From: a virus
Strand: one strand, 5' to 3'
Length of the DNA: 64,000 nucleotides
Virus record (IMG/VR): IMGVR_UViG_3300005529_000002
Coordinates: 35,933 to 99,932 of that record
Under the pieces are notes generated by a model. It saw nothing but the letters and a program-made list of their open reading frames with translations, made no database searches and was not told the DNA's origin. How positions within the stretch are numbered: position 1 is the first letter of the stretch; each line of letters opens with the position of its first letter. This document shows, one piece after another, positions 39,277 to 49,229 of this stretch. The position numbers were made by a program, and so were the translations under genes.

Positions 39277-40539
39277 ATGCCGCCCAGCATCCCGACCAGT
39301 TTCTTCCCGGTCTTCTCATCCGCGATGCTGCTCGGCCGGGAAGGCATCACCACCCCCGGCCAGGCGCCGACCGCGTTCACGTCGATCCCGGTCAAGGCAC
39401 TGACGACGAGCCCCAAGATCACCTGGCTGAAAGACCAGAACCTCCGCGGCTCGAATGTGGAGACATTCGGGCAGGCGCAGGGCGGGCGGTACGCGGAGAT
39501 CACCACCCCGCAGTCGCTGGCCTACGCGGACACTATCGGCCACCCGCTGTTCGCGATGTGCGGCGACTACACGGTCACAGGGGCCGCTGCATCGCCGAAC
39601 TCGACGCTGAACGGCGGGGTCGCCGCTGGCGCCACGTCGCTCACCGTCGCGTCCGGGACCGGGTTCGCCGCGAGCCAGTGGATCCAGATCGACACCCTCG
39701 CGAACGCCGAGATCGTCCAGGTACTGTCCGTCGCCTCCAACGTGATCACGCTGGCGACGAACACCCCCACCCGGTTCTCCCACCTGACCGCCGCCCCGGT
39801 CACGAACACCCAGGCCCCGTACGTCCACCTGTTCAGCGGCATCAACCCGGGTTCCTCAACGGGTAACGCGTCCGCCCAGCCGCCCACGTACACGGTGCTC
39901 CACCGCACCGGCCTGCCCGGGGCCGGCAGCCCCGGATTCTCCGCAGACCAGTACCTGTACGGCCACATGACGGACCTGAAGCTGTCCGCCAAGGCCACCG
40001 ACTGGCTGCTGTGGGATTCGAAGATCACCGCGCTGTCCCGCTCGAACCCCGCCGCGAACTACGCCCCTGCTTTCAGCACCGTGACGGGCTGGCCGGCGTG
40101 GCGGGGGTCGATCACCCTCAACGCCGGTGCCGTCTACAACGTGAGCGACATGACGATCGCGATGTCGCGCAAGCCCGACATCATCTGGACTTCCGACGGG
40201 CAGCAGGACCCGTACGCCATCGGCGCCGGCCCGTTCTCGGCCATGTTCACCATCGACTACGACGCCGTCAGCGACGAATCCGCTCTGAACTACGCCCTGA
40301 ACAACACCCAGCCCGCGCTCGTCTACACGATCTCCAACGGCCTGTCGGGCGCCAGCCAGCTGTCGCTGTCCATCGCGGCCGCGCTGGCCGCGCACGAGAC
40401 CGCCGACCTGGCCGCCCAGCGCACCCTGTGGGGTTACAAGACCACAGGCGAGCTGGTGTCCAGCACGAGCGATGCCGGGAACTCGGGCGGGTACAGCCCG
40501 TTCCAGGCCACCCTCACCAACGCCGTGCCGTCCTACTAG
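39277..40539 (+). CDS. Major tail (tube) protein candidate, 420 aa
   Basis: The ATG follows AAGGAGAGC. The protein is beta-rich and begins SFFPVFSSAMLLGREGITTP, with tube-like segments (ITWLKDQNLRGSNVETFGQ, YLYGHMTDLKLSAKATDWL, FTIDYDAVSDESALNYAL). An insert AGATSLTVASGTGF ... IQIDTLANAEIVQVLSV resembles an extra beta module. The place before the tail chaperones is decisive. Confidence 0.75.
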   Translation: MPPSIPTSFFPVFSSAMLLGREGITTPGQAPTAFTSIPVKALTTSPKITWLKDQNLRGSNVETFGQAQGGRYAEITTPQSLAYADTIGHPLFAMCGDYTVTGAAASPNSTLNGGVAAGATSLTVASGTGFAASQWIQIDTLANAEIVQVLSVASNVITLATNTPTRFSHLTAAPVTNTQAPYVHLFSGINPGSSTGNASAQPPTYTVLHRTGLPGAGSPGFSADQYLYGHMTDLKLSAKATDWLLWDSKITALSRSNPAANYAPAFSTVTGWPAWRGSITLNAGAVYNVSDMTIAMSRKPDIIWTSDGQQDPYAIGAGPFSAMFTIDYDAVSDESALNYALNNTQPALVYTISNGLSGASQLSLSIAAALAAHETADLAAQRTLWGYKTTGELVSSTSDAGNSGGYSPFQATLTNAVPSY

Positions 40540-40588
40540 GACGCCGCGGCCATCCCCCAGCTATCAGCGGACACTCATGCGAGGTTCA

Positions 40589-41083
40589 ATGCACGATGTA
40601 GTTGTGCCAGGCGACGGCGGCTGGTTCGACCTGATCCCCGTACGGGAACTCACGGTGGGCCAGCAGGACGAGTACCTGGACCTGCGGGACCAGCTGTTCG
40701 AGGAGGCGCGCGCCAAGCTGCCGCCGCCCGGCCCCGACCCGGCGAACCCGGCGATGATGGCACCCGCGCCGGAGGTCCGGTTCTCCCGCCAGCAGCTGAC
40801 CCGCCTCCACAACCTGGCGGCCTCCTACGCGGTGACGGGCACGTCGTACGACGGGGTGCTGCCCTGGCATGACGGATCACGGGCGGCGGCGGGCCTTCCC
40901 GCGTGGAACGCGCTGCGGCAGGCTCTCGCCAGGGACGGCGGCGTGTTCGACACGCTACTCGGTGAGGTCCCAAAAGAGGAGAGCCCGACTACTTCCGGCA
41001 TCTCCGGGACTTCATCGTCAGGCGATGCGGATGCCCCCCTCCCGGGCTCCGCGGAGGAGACATCCGCCACGCCCACGGAGTAG
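40589..41083 (+). CDS. Tail assembly chaperone, upstream (G-like) product, 164 aa
   Basis: ATG 40589 follows CGAGG; ATG 40577 is an alternative. The protein has helical regions (ELTVGQQDEYLDLRDQLFEE, RQQLTRLHNLAASYAVTG). Its last 35 codons after the slippery site are Ser/Thr-rich and atypical, as expected for the short zero-frame tail. It binds tape measure and tube protein during assembly in well-studied phages. Confidence 0.8.
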   Translation: MHDVVVPGDGGWFDLIPVRELTVGQQDEYLDLRDQLFEEARAKLPPPGPDPANPAMMAPAPEVRFSRQQLTRLHNLAASYAVTGTSYDGVLPWHDGSRAAAGLPAWNALRQALARDGGVFDTLLGEVPKEESPTTSGISGTSSSGDADAPLPGSAEETSATPTE

Positions 41084-41199
41084 TCCGCGGCTGGTATCAC
41101 CCGGAGGGGCCGGAGAACCTCCCGGCTGCCGTGCGGGCCCTGCTCGATGACGTGTCGGCAGTGCTGGACCAGATGAGGACTGACACGGGCGGATGGTGA
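40589..41199 (+). CDS. Tail assembly chaperone, -1 frameshift (GT-like) product, 203 aa
   Basis: After codon 129 at the CCCAAAA site the ribosome would move back one base and continue from 40975 for 74 codons to TGA 41197-41199. The extension is clearly coding (PDYFRHLRDFIVRRCGC, GWYHPEGPENLPAAVRALL, DDVSAVLDQMRTDTGGW) yet has no start of its own. This two-product arrangement is conserved among long-tailed phages. Confidence 0.88.
40969..40975 (+). promoter_or_regulatory. CCCAAAA -1 ribosomal slippery site
   Basis: The heptamer lies in the zero frame as C-CCA-AAA (GTC CCA AAA GAG), the X-XXY-YYZ pattern that allows -1 slippage. A run of four A is unusual in this GC-rich operon. The -1 frame stays open for 74 codons afterwards. 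Confidence 0.88.
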
Positions 41200-41253
41200 G
41201 CCGGCGGGCATGCCTCACGGCGATCCGCAACGGCCAGTGAGCAGGTGACCTGA

Positions 41254-41667
41254 GTGAATCTCGGTGAGGCCGCCGCCGCGTTCCGGGCCATCGCGGAACG
41301 GGCTGAATCGGGCCTGGCGCGGGAGGCATGCGAGGAAGCCGCACGCGACTACCTGGCGGTCCTGCGGATGGTCACGCCGAAGCGCTCCGGGCGGCTGGCG
41401 GAGTCGGAGCGGATCGACTCGGTTACGGGCGGCGGGACGTTCGCCGTCGCCGTCGTGGCCCCGCACACCAGGTACGCGGCGTTCCGGAACTACGGCGGGA
41501 CGATTACCAGGCACAAGCCGGGGTCGCTCGGGACGCCGGCAGTGGGGTTCTTCGGCCATTCAGTGACGCAGGCCGGCTCGCACTACATGGAACGCGCCGA
41601 AGGGGCAGCGGCGGGACCGGTCTCGGCGGCGTGCCGCGCGGTCGCCGGCCGCTACTTCACGCTCTGA
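41254..41667 (+). CDS. HK97-gp10-like tail completion protein, 137 aa
   Basis: A GTG start at 41254 follows CAGGTGACC. The pattern EACEEAARDYLAVLRMVTPK followed by RSGRLAESERID and a beta part (FAVAVVAPHTRYAAFRNYGG), then HSVTQAGSHYMERA, is typical of HK97 gp10-like proteins at the tail's head-proximal end. It is placed after rather than before the tube gene, a reordering from the usual scheme. Confidence 0.75.
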   Translation: MNLGEAAAAFRAIAERAESGLAREACEEAARDYLAVLRMVTPKRSGRLAESERIDSVTGGGTFAVAVVAPHTRYAAFRNYGGTITRHKPGSLGTPAVGFFGHSVTQAGSHYMERAEGAAAGPVSAACRAVAGRYFTL

Positions 41668-41704
41668 CCGGGCTCGTTCTCTCTGCCGCCCCGGGGGGTG
41701 ACCT

Positions 41705-44700
41705 GTGGCGATCGAGGAGACCATTGCCGTAGGCGTCTCCGGGCTCGGTGATGTCACCGCCCTGGCCGATGCGCTGGACAAGGCGGCAGCGTCCGCGGCG
41801 CGGCTTGACGAGGCGGCCGGGAAAGGGTTCAGCTTCTCCGGTGCCGCATCGGGAGCGGGGAAGCTCGCGGACTCCTACGAGGCGGCGTTCGCCCGTATCC
41901 AGGCGCAGTTCGACGCCATGGAAAAGCGGATGGCGTCGATGGGGAAGGCCGCAGGCGGAGACTCCGCGGCGGCCAGCCTCGGCGCGGTCGGGGAGGCGGG
42001 AAAGGCCGCAGCGGCAGGGCTGGATTCGGCTGCCGCGTCCGGGGCGGCGGCCGGGGACGCCCTGAAGTCCGCCGCGGGCGGCGCAGATTCCGCCGCGGCC
42101 TCGTTCGGCGCTGCCGGGGACGCCGCTAAATCGGCGGCTGCGGGGGCGGACGCGGTCGCCGGGTCAGGTGCCGCTGCCGCTGACGGGCTCAAGTCCGCCG
42201 GGGCAGGGGCGGACGCGGCCGCGGGACAGCTCGCGGCGCTGCGTGCCGAGATGACGGCTACGGCGGCGTCGGCGGACGCGACAGCAGCGGCGACAGCGGA
42301 CGCGAACGCGAAGATCGCTCGCGGGCAGCGGCTGAACACGATGGCCGCGCGGGACGCCTCAGCGGAGGCGGTCGCGGCGCAGCGGGCCCAGTCCGCGGCG
42401 TCAAGGCAGGCCGCCGAAGACGCTGCGGCCTCGTCATCGAAACACTCGGCCGTCGTGCTCGGGCTCGCTGCGGCGCTCGGCTACGGCACCGAGAAAGCCG
42501 CTCAGCTCCAGACCTCCGTCACCAAGCTGTACACGTCAGCCGGGGAGTCGCGGGCGAACCTGCCGATGATCTCCCAGGGCATCCTCGCCATGTCCGGGGC
42601 CACTGACACGTCGCAGGCGGACCTGGCAGCCGGGGCGTATTTCGCGGAGTCGGCCGGGTTCCACGGCCGGAACGCGCTCGCCGTGACCAGGGCAGCAGCG
42701 CAAGGCGCGAAAGCTGAGGGCGCGAACGTCCCCGATGTCGCGAACGCGCTGACGACGGTGCTGAACGACTACTTCGGCGGGCCGGCGAAAACCCCGCAGC
42801 TTCAGCAGAAGCAGGCCACTCAGGCGATGAATGAGATCATCGCGAGCGTCGGCCAGGGCAAGATGACCTTGCAGGGGCTGTCCACGGCGCTGCCGGTGCT
42901 GCTGCCGACCGCGAAGACCGCCGGGCTGAAACTGCCGCAGGTGCTCGGCGCCGAGGCGACTATGACCGCCGGGGGCACCACTCCCGAGAACGCGGCGCAG
43001 GAAATCCGGTACACGGTACAGCACCTCCAGAAGCTGTCGAACCCGCAGGCCGCCGAGATGCAGATGCTCGGCATCAACCCTGTCCAGCTCCAGCATGACC
43101 TGGGCAGGCAGGGTCTGACGGGGACGATCGGCGAAGTAGACAACGCGATCCAGAAGCACATGGGGCCGGGCGGCATGGTGCTGCTCGACACCATGAACCA
43201 GGCGAAACTGGCGACCCAGTCCGCGCGCGAGGAGATCGCGGCGATGCCGCCGTCGATCCGGAAGACCGCCGAGGCGTACCTGTCCGGCAGCATCAACGCG
43301 AAGGCGTTCAACCAGGCTGTCCGGCAAGGCCCGGAGTCGGCCAGGGACGCGAACCTGCTCAAGCAGTTCGAATCCACGGCGTCATCGGCGCTCGGGTTCT
43401 CCCAGCTCGTCAAGTCGGGGCAGGGCAACCAGCAGACTGTCGCCGCCGCCCTGGCCACCTTGATGGGCGGCCAGCCCGGCATGCAGGTCGCCGAGCAGGT
43501 CGGCGGCGCGGACCACCTGAAGACGTTCGGCGACAACGTCAGGACGATCGGCGACACAGCCGCGCACACCGGGGACAACATACGGGGCTGGAACGACATC
43601 CAGGGCCAGCTGAATTTCAAGCTCGGGTCGTTCGTCCACACCGCTGAGGCGGTCGCGACCGAGGCCGGGCAGATGGTGCTCCCGGACCTGACGAAAGTGC
43701 TCGGCGTGGCGTCCGGCGCCGGCCAGTTCCTGGCGTCCCACCCTGCGGTGACGCAGCCGCTGATGGCCGGCGGCGGGATCCTGGCGGCAGGGTACGCGCT
43801 CCAGAAAGTCCGGCAGCCGGTCACGGCAGCACTCCAGGGTGCCGGGAAGATCGGCGAGGCGCTGCACATCCCTGGCCTGGACAAGCTGGCGAATATCGGG
43901 AAAGACACGGGACTGGCGGGCGCCGCCACCGGGCTCACCGGGGCGGCCACGTCACTGGACGGGGCGGCGGCCAGCCTGGAAGGCGCGGCGGCCAGCCTGA
44001 AGGGCGGCAGCCTGGCGGGTGCCGCGGAAGGCGGCGGCCTTCCCGGGGCTGCCGCGACGGGGGAACGCGCAGCCGGGTCGGCGGCGGAGAAAGACGCTGC
44101 CCTCGCGGGTGAGGAGGCGGCCGGCGGGTCTTTCCTGAGCAAGTTCCTGGGCGGGGCGAAATCCGCTGCGGGAGGTCTCGGTGAGGTCGCCAGCCGCATG
44201 GTGATGCCGCTCGCGGTCGCGGCGACCGTGAAGCAGGTCGGTGACCAGCTCGCCCCGGCGGGCAGCAACGCCGGCAAGATCACGAGCATCACTCAGCATT
44301 CCAGCCTCGCCGGGCCGTCCGGGTCGCTCGACATCGGCGGATGGTTCGGGCTGCTCGCCCAGCACATGCCGGACCTGTTCGGCAGCGGCGGCAGGCCGCA
44401 GACGGCGTCGCTGGCCGGAGGCGGCCGGTACGCTGCCCTGTCCGGCGACTACCGGCAGTCGGTCCCGGCCCCCTACGCCGCCCCCCGGGCGGCACCAGCG
44501 CCGCTGCCGGCCGAGTCGCAGATGCCGCACCTGTACGCCGCCGCGGGCCACCCCGGCACGATGACCGGCGGCCCCCCGGTCAAGATCCCCGCCCCGGACC
44601 TCAGCGCGGTCGAAGGTGCCACCGCCAAGGCCAAGAACGCCTTGAACACGCTGGGAAACATCCAGGTCAAGCCCGTCAAGGTGCCTGCCCCGGACACTTC

Positions 44701-46375
44701 GGCCGTCGATTCGGCGTCCGCTAAGGTCAAGGGCGCGATGACGGCGCTGTCTTCCATGCACATCAACCCGCTGCGGATGCCGGCCGCCGACCTGTCCGCC
44801 CTGGACCAGGCGAAAGCGAAAACCGCGTCGGACATGAACGGGATCACCGGCACCATGGCGGCAGCAGCCGGCCCGGCCCGCGCCGCGGGTGCAGCGGTGG
44901 CGGCGGGGATGGCCGGCGGGATCAGCGCCGGGACAGGAGCGGCGGTAGCGGCAGCGCACCAGCTCGCCGCCGAGGTCGAGAGCGCCCTCAACGTCTCCCT
45001 CCAGGTGCACAGCCCGTCGAAAGTGTCCGAGCACAGCGGCGAGGAGTTCAGCGCCGGCCTGGCTTCCGGCATAGACAAGGGAAAAACCAAGGCGAAGAAG
45101 TCCGCCGCCGGCCTGTCCGCTTCCACCGTGAACTCGCTGGTCACCGGGCTCCAGGGCGGCCAGTCCGCGGTCGATGCCGCGATGGCGGCGCTCGGCTCCC
45201 CCGCCAAGCCCCAGGACATCACCACCATCGAGGCGACCGTCGCGAAACTGAAATCCGATCTGGCGGCGGGACTGAAGAAGGGCGATGTCTCCAAATCCGA
45301 GGACAGCGCCCTGACGACGATGCTGGACCGGGACAACCAGAAGCTCCAGCGGCTCGCGGCGCAGCGCACGAAACTGGAAACCGAGATCGCCTCCGCCCAG
45401 CAGCTCGGCCAGTCCGCGATCAGCGAGGCGTCCATCCTGAACGCCGGGCAGGCCGCCCCCGCTGAGTCGATCACCGCGCAGGCCAGCAGCCAGACGGTGC
45501 AGGGCATGCAGTACCAGGCGCAGCAGCAGCAGCAGTTCGCGAGCCAGCTGGCCCAGCTGCAGAAGCAGGGCCTCAACGCCCAGTCCATCTCGCAACTCGC
45601 GCAGGGCGGCGCGGCGGCCGGCCTGCCGGTCACCGAGGGCCTCGTCGGGGACAAGTCCGCGATCTCCCAGATCAACCAGTCCGAGAAGCAGATCATGGCG
45701 GCTGCCGGGAGCATCGGGAACACGGGTGCCCCGGCCATGTACCAGGCAGGGCAGCAAGTCGCCTCCCAGCTCGGCAAGGGCCTCCAAGGCCAGCTCAAGG
45801 CGGTTGACAACCAGATGAAGTCCGTCGCCCACGGCATGGTGAGCGCCGTCGAGGCGGGACTGAACGGCAAGGGCCTCAAGGCGGCGATGGCGGCGGACGG
45901 GGCCTCGGCCGGGCAGGGGTTCGCCAGCGGGCTCCAGTCGGAGATCCCCGCCGCGTCGGCGGCCGGGGCGGCGCTCGCGCAGGCTGCGGAAGCAGCGGCG
46001 AAAGCGCAGCTCCAGTCCCATTCCCCGTCGCTGGTGTTCCGGCGCGTCGGGTTCACCGTGCCGGAGGGGTTCGCGCAGGGCATAGGCGACGGTGCCGGGC
46101 CGGTGTCGGCCGCCGCCGGGCGGATGGCGTCCGGTGCGGCAGCGCATGCGGGGATGATGCACCCGTACGGCGGCGGCGGCGGCGGAACACCCAGCGTGGG
46201 CGGGTTCTCCGGTGGGGGCGGCGGTACCCAGGTGGTCCACCACCACTACAACATAACGGTACAGGGCAGTGTCACCACTGAGCGTGACCTGTTCAACGCC
46301 ATGCAGGACAGGCAGCTGGAACGGTCCGCGAATAACTACCGGGGCGGCTGGAACCTGCCGTACAAGGGGGCGTGA
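41705..46375 (+). CDS. Tape measure protein, 1556 aa
   Basis: The GTG at 41705 follows GGGGGTGACCT. It is the longest gene in the window and lies after the chaperones. The protein is Ala/Gly-rich and mainly helical, with coiled coils at both ends, Ala-rich repeats in the first 200 residues and hydrophobic stretches near residues 680-700. By the usual 1.5 angstrom per residue rule the tail would be roughly 230 nm. Segments such as LNVSLQVHSPSKVSEHSGEEF and QLQSHSPSLVFRRVG are common near tape-measure C-termini. Confidence 0.93.
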   Translation: MAIEETIAVGVSGLGDVTALADALDKAAASAARLDEAAGKGFSFSGAASGAGKLADSYEAAFARIQAQFDAMEKRMASMGKAAGGDSAAASLGAVGEAGKAAAAGLDSAAASGAAAGDALKSAAGGADSAAASFGAAGDAAKSAAAGADAVAGSGAAAADGLKSAGAGADAAAGQLAALRAEMTATAASADATAAATADANAKIARGQRLNTMAARDASAEAVAAQRAQSAASRQAAEDAAASSSKHSAVVLGLAAALGYGTEKAAQLQTSVTKLYTSAGESRANLPMISQGILAMSGATDTSQADLAAGAYFAESAGFHGRNALAVTRAAAQGAKAEGANVPDVANALTTVLNDYFGGPAKTPQLQQKQATQAMNEIIASVGQGKMTLQGLSTALPVLLPTAKTAGLKLPQVLGAEATMTAGGTTPENAAQEIRYTVQHLQKLSNPQAAEMQMLGINPVQLQHDLGRQGLTGTIGEVDNAIQKHMGPGGMVLLDTMNQAKLATQSAREEIAAMPPSIRKTAEAYLSGSINAKAFNQAVRQGPESARDANLLKQFESTASSALGFSQLVKSGQGNQQTVAAALATLMGGQPGMQVAEQVGGADHLKTFGDNVRTIGDTAAHTGDNIRGWNDIQGQLNFKLGSFVHTAEAVATEAGQMVLPDLTKVLGVASGAGQFLASHPAVTQPLMAGGGILAAGYALQKVRQPVTAALQGAGKIGEALHIPGLDKLANIGKDTGLAGAATGLTGAATSLDGAAASLEGAAASLKGGSLAGAAEGGGLPGAAATGERAAGSAAEKDAALAGEEAAGGSFLSKFLGGAKSAAGGLGEVASRMVMPLAVAATVKQVGDQLAPAGSNAGKITSITQHSSLAGPSGSLDIGGWFGLLAQHMPDLFGSGGRPQTASLAGGGRYAALSGDYRQSVPAPYAAPRAAPAPLPAESQMPHLYAAAGHPGTMTGGPPVKIPAPDLSAVEGATAKAKNALNTLGNIQVKPVKVPAPDTSAVDSASAKVKGAMTALSSMHINPLRMPAADLSALDQAKAKTASDMNGITGTMAAAAGPARAAGAAVAAGMAGGISAGTGAAVAAAHQLAAEVESALNVSLQVHSPSKVSEHSGEEFSAGLASGIDKGKTKAKKSAAGLSASTVNSLVTGLQGGQSAVDAAMAALGSPAKPQDITTIEATVAKLKSDLAAGLKKGDVSKSEDSALTTMLDRDNQKLQRLAAQRTKLETEIASAQQLGQSAISEASILNAGQAAPAESITAQASSQTVQGMQYQAQQQQQFASQLAQLQKQGLNAQSISQLAQGGAAAGLPVTEGLVGDKSAISQINQSEKQIMAAAGSIGNTGAPAMYQAGQQVASQLGKGLQGQLKAVDNQMKSVAHGMVSAVEAGLNGKGLKAAMAADGASAGQGFASGLQSEIPAASAAGAALAQAAEAAAKAQLQSHSPSLVFRRVGFTVPEGFAQGIGDGAGPVSAAAGRMASGAAAHAGMMHPYGGGGGGTPSVGGFSGGGGGTQVVHHHYNITVQGSVTTERDLFNAMQDRQLERSANNYRGGWNLPYKGA

Positions 46376-46379
46376 CCAG

Positions 46380-49229
46380 GTGTCCTTGTCATACACGCAG
46401 ATCACCGGCACGTTCGAGGACGGTTCCGGGAACCCGCTCAGCGGCACGGCCGAGTTCAGCATCAACACCACCCTGTACGCGTCGGGCGTCCCGCTGCTCC
46501 AGCCCAGCGTGCCCGTCCAGGCGCAGATCATCGCCGGCAGCCTGAAGAACGCCGAGGGCGGCACCCTCCAGCTCCTCGACCTGGCCAGCACCGGCATCGC
46601 CTTCGCCGGCCAGACCGGCTTCTGGTTCTGGACAGTCTCAGTGACGATCGGCGGCGAGGTGCTGCCGCCGTGGAGCTTCTTCCTGGAACACTCCGGGACC
46701 GCCGTGGACCTGTACTCGCTCGCCAACACGTCAGCGGGAGGCGGTGGCGGGATCACGCCGCCAGCGGGGGACATCGGCGGCAGCACGTCAGCTCCCACGG
46801 TGGTGTCCACGCACCTTTCCGCGCCGCTGCCGACGGCGCAGGGCGGCACCGGGCAGAACGCCGCGAACAGCGCCGCGCTGCTGGCCGCGCTCGGCGCGCT
46901 CCAGGCCGCCGGCAACCTGTCAGATGTCGCTAACGCGGCTACAGCCAGGACGAACCTCGGGCTGGGCTCCGCGGCCACGCAGCCGTCCTCGGCGTTCGAC
47001 GCGTCAGGTGCCGCGGTCACGGCGCAAGGCAATGCCGAGGCGTACGCGGACACGAGCAAGCTGGCCAAAGCCGCGAACCTGTCCGACCTGGCGAACGCGG
47101 CGACCGCGCGTACTAACCTGGGGCTCGGTTCCGCCGCCACGCAGGATACGTCCGCGTTCGACGCGGCTGGTTCGGCAGTCACGGCGCAAGGGAACGCGGA
47201 AGCATACTCGTCTCCCACCACGACCCTGGGCGACACCATCTACGGCGGGCCGTCCGGCGTGCCGGCCCGGCTCCCGGGGAACACGGCCGCGACCAGGAAG
47301 TTCTGGCGCCAGCAGGGCACCGGGACGGCGTCGGCCGCCCCCGCGTGGGACACCCTCACCCAGGCCGATATCACCGCGGCTTACCCGTGGCAGTTCCTGC
47401 CGGAGAGCTACGGCGCGAAACGGGACGGCGCGTTCCTGTACGACGCCGCGATGACGAACGGGTCGGCGGTGCTGACCGCGGCGGGGCTTCCCGCTCCGTC
47501 CGCGCCGTCCGTGTCGAACTCCGGCACCGGGGGTACCGTCCTGGCGGGCACGTACCAGGTCATCGTCACCTACGTGAACCAGTACGGGGAGACGCTGGGC
47601 AGCACGGCGAGCAGCACGGCAACCAGCGGCACCACGTCATCGATCACGGTCACGTCGCCGCTGCCGTGGACGAACGCCACCGGCTATTACGTGTACTGCA
47701 CCCAGGCCGGCGGTTCCTCCTTCACCCGGCAGCAGGTCCTGGGCAACCCGACGCCGCTGCGCAGCAGTTTCGCGATCACCGCGCCGCCGGCGAGCAGCGG
47801 TGCCGCGCCGCCCGGCTCAAACACTTCGGGTTCGGCGCCGTTCACCAGCGGCGATGTCGGCAAGCACATCATCGTCCCCTCGGCGGGCGGGTTCCTCAAC
47901 GTGCCGCTCGTCACCACCATCGCCAGCTTCCAGTCAGCCAGCCAGGTCACCCTCGCGGCGAACGCTACCCGCACGGTCAACGGGCAGGGCGCGGTATACG
48001 GCACCGATGACACCAGCGCGGTCCAGCAGGCCGTCAATGCCGCCGTCTCCTACGCACGGCTGAGCGAGCAGGCCGCCGCGGAGGTGCTGTTCTCCGCCGG
48101 GATCTACGTAATCGCCGGGGCGCCGGGCGGCACCTACCAGTCCGCGCAGATCCAGATCCCATACGTCAACCCGTACACCGGTCCGAAAGTTGACCTGAAG
48201 CTCACGGGCCCGCAGCAGGCCGGCGGCCCTGTGCACTGGTCCCAGCCCAATCCGCCCGCGGCGGGGGCCACGCTGGCGAGCGTCTATTACAACGACTCCT
48301 CCAGCGGCGGCGGGCCGCCGCCGAACGTGGTGATCGGCGGCCCGGTGCAGGGCGGCGGCCTGTTCTTCGGCGGCAACAACGGCCTGTTCAGCAACATGCG
48401 GGTGATCGCGGACGGAATCAACGTGCTCGTGGCTTACCGGCCATGTGTCGCCGGCCTGGACCTGTACGGCTGCGCCCAAGCCGACATACGGTCATTCGCC
48501 TACTACTGCATGGCCGCCACGGGCACCGCAGCCGGCGGCTGGCCGCCTTACGAGTCTGACGGCGGCAACCCGTCCGCGTGGGGAACTTTCGGCTACCGCA
48601 GCCCCGCGACCGGCAACAACGACCAGAACGACCTTGACCGGGGAACCTTTATCGGCCCCTACCACGGCATTATCATCTCCGACCACTTCTCCGGCGGCTC
48701 TGTCAAGAGCATCTTCTGCAACGACGGGGTCCTCGTGTCGGCTGTGAGCCAAGCACACCACTGCCAGATTGCGTCACTGTCTTTCGAGACCGGGCAGGAC
48801 GCGGTGCGGGTCGACTCCAGCGGGCAGACGTGCGCACTGTTCATCGGTTCGCTGCATGTCGAGTCGCTGTTCGGGTTCTTCATCAACGATTCCGGGAACC
48901 TGCTGTTCGGCGAGATCCGCGCCGAGGACCAGGGCACTACCGGGGTCATCGCCAACGGCAAGAACGGCGCGGCGAACGTGTGCCTGGTCTGGGATTTCCA
49001 GCCGCTCGGCGCGGTCGCTTCCCCGCCTGCGGTCCCCGCCTCCGGCACCCCCTACGTCAACCAGTTCTGGCGGGACGCGACCGTCATCGTGACCGGCGGG
49101 ACCGTCTCGGCCATTTCCGTGGACGGCAGGACGACCGGGCTCACGTCAGGCCCTGTGCCTGTCCGCAACGGCGGGACGATCACCCTCACCTACTCGGTGG
49201 CGCCTACCTGGGCCTGGGACCTGAGCTAG
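46380..49229 (+). CDS. Tail fibre/tailspike with beta-helix domain, 949 aa
   Basis: The GTG at 46380 follows AAGGGGGCG. The N-terminal about 120 residues are virion-attachment-like. Two 54-residue repeats (ATARTNLGLGSAATQ in each) form a fibre stalk from residue 180. After FLPESYGAKRDGAFLYDA and DDTSAVQQAVNAA, the start of a pectate-lyase-like beta-helix, comes a long Gly/Asn-rich beta region. Such proteins bind and may degrade host surface sugars. The catalytic residues are not identifiable by eye. Confidence 0.8.
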   Translation: MSLSYTQITGTFEDGSGNPLSGTAEFSINTTLYASGVPLLQPSVPVQAQIIAGSLKNAEGGTLQLLDLASTGIAFAGQTGFWFWTVSVTIGGEVLPPWSFFLEHSGTAVDLYSLANTSAGGGGGITPPAGDIGGSTSAPTVVSTHLSAPLPTAQGGTGQNAANSAALLAALGALQAAGNLSDVANAATARTNLGLGSAATQPSSAFDASGAAVTAQGNAEAYADTSKLAKAANLSDLANAATARTNLGLGSAATQDTSAFDAAGSAVTAQGNAEAYSSPTTTLGDTIYGGPSGVPARLPGNTAATRKFWRQQGTGTASAAPAWDTLTQADITAAYPWQFLPESYGAKRDGAFLYDAAMTNGSAVLTAAGLPAPSAPSVSNSGTGGTVLAGTYQVIVTYVNQYGETLGSTASSTATSGTTSSITVTSPLPWTNATGYYVYCTQAGGSSFTRQQVLGNPTPLRSSFAITAPPASSGAAPPGSNTSGSAPFTSGDVGKHIIVPSAGGFLNVPLVTTIASFQSASQVTLAANATRTVNGQGAVYGTDDTSAVQQAVNAAVSYARLSEQAAAEVLFSAGIYVIAGAPGGTYQSAQIQIPYVNPYTGPKVDLKLTGPQQAGGPVHWSQPNPPAAGATLASVYYNDSSSGGGPPPNVVIGGPVQGGGLFFGGNNGLFSNMRVIADGINVLVAYRPCVAGLDLYGCAQADIRSFAYYCMAATGTAAGGWPPYESDGGNPSAWGTFGYRSPATGNNDQNDLDRGTFIGPYHGIIISDHFSGGSVKSIFCNDGVLVSAVSQAHHCQIASLSFETGQDAVRVDSSGQTCALFIGSLHVESLFGFFINDSGNLLFGEIRAEDQGTTGVIANGKNGAANVCLVWDFQPLGAVASPPAVPASGTPYVNQFWRDATVIVTGGTVSAISVDGRTTGLTSGPVPVRNGGTITLTYSVAPTWAWDLS
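46917..47220 (+). repeat. Two 54-codon tail-fibre repeats
   Basis: Copy 1 starts at codon 180 (46917) and copy 2 at codon 234 (47079), exactly 162 bases later. Both contain NAATARTNLGLGSAATQ and AVTAQGNAEAY. Copy 2 diverges after about 47 codons. Tail-fibre repeats of this kind vary by recombination. Confidence 0.8.

Noticed and set aside
43952-47239. Very long (1095-codon) minus-strand ORF under tape measure and fibre
   Set aside because: It is a typical antisense shadow in high-GC DNA, with no ribosome site, and overlaps two strong plus-strand genes.
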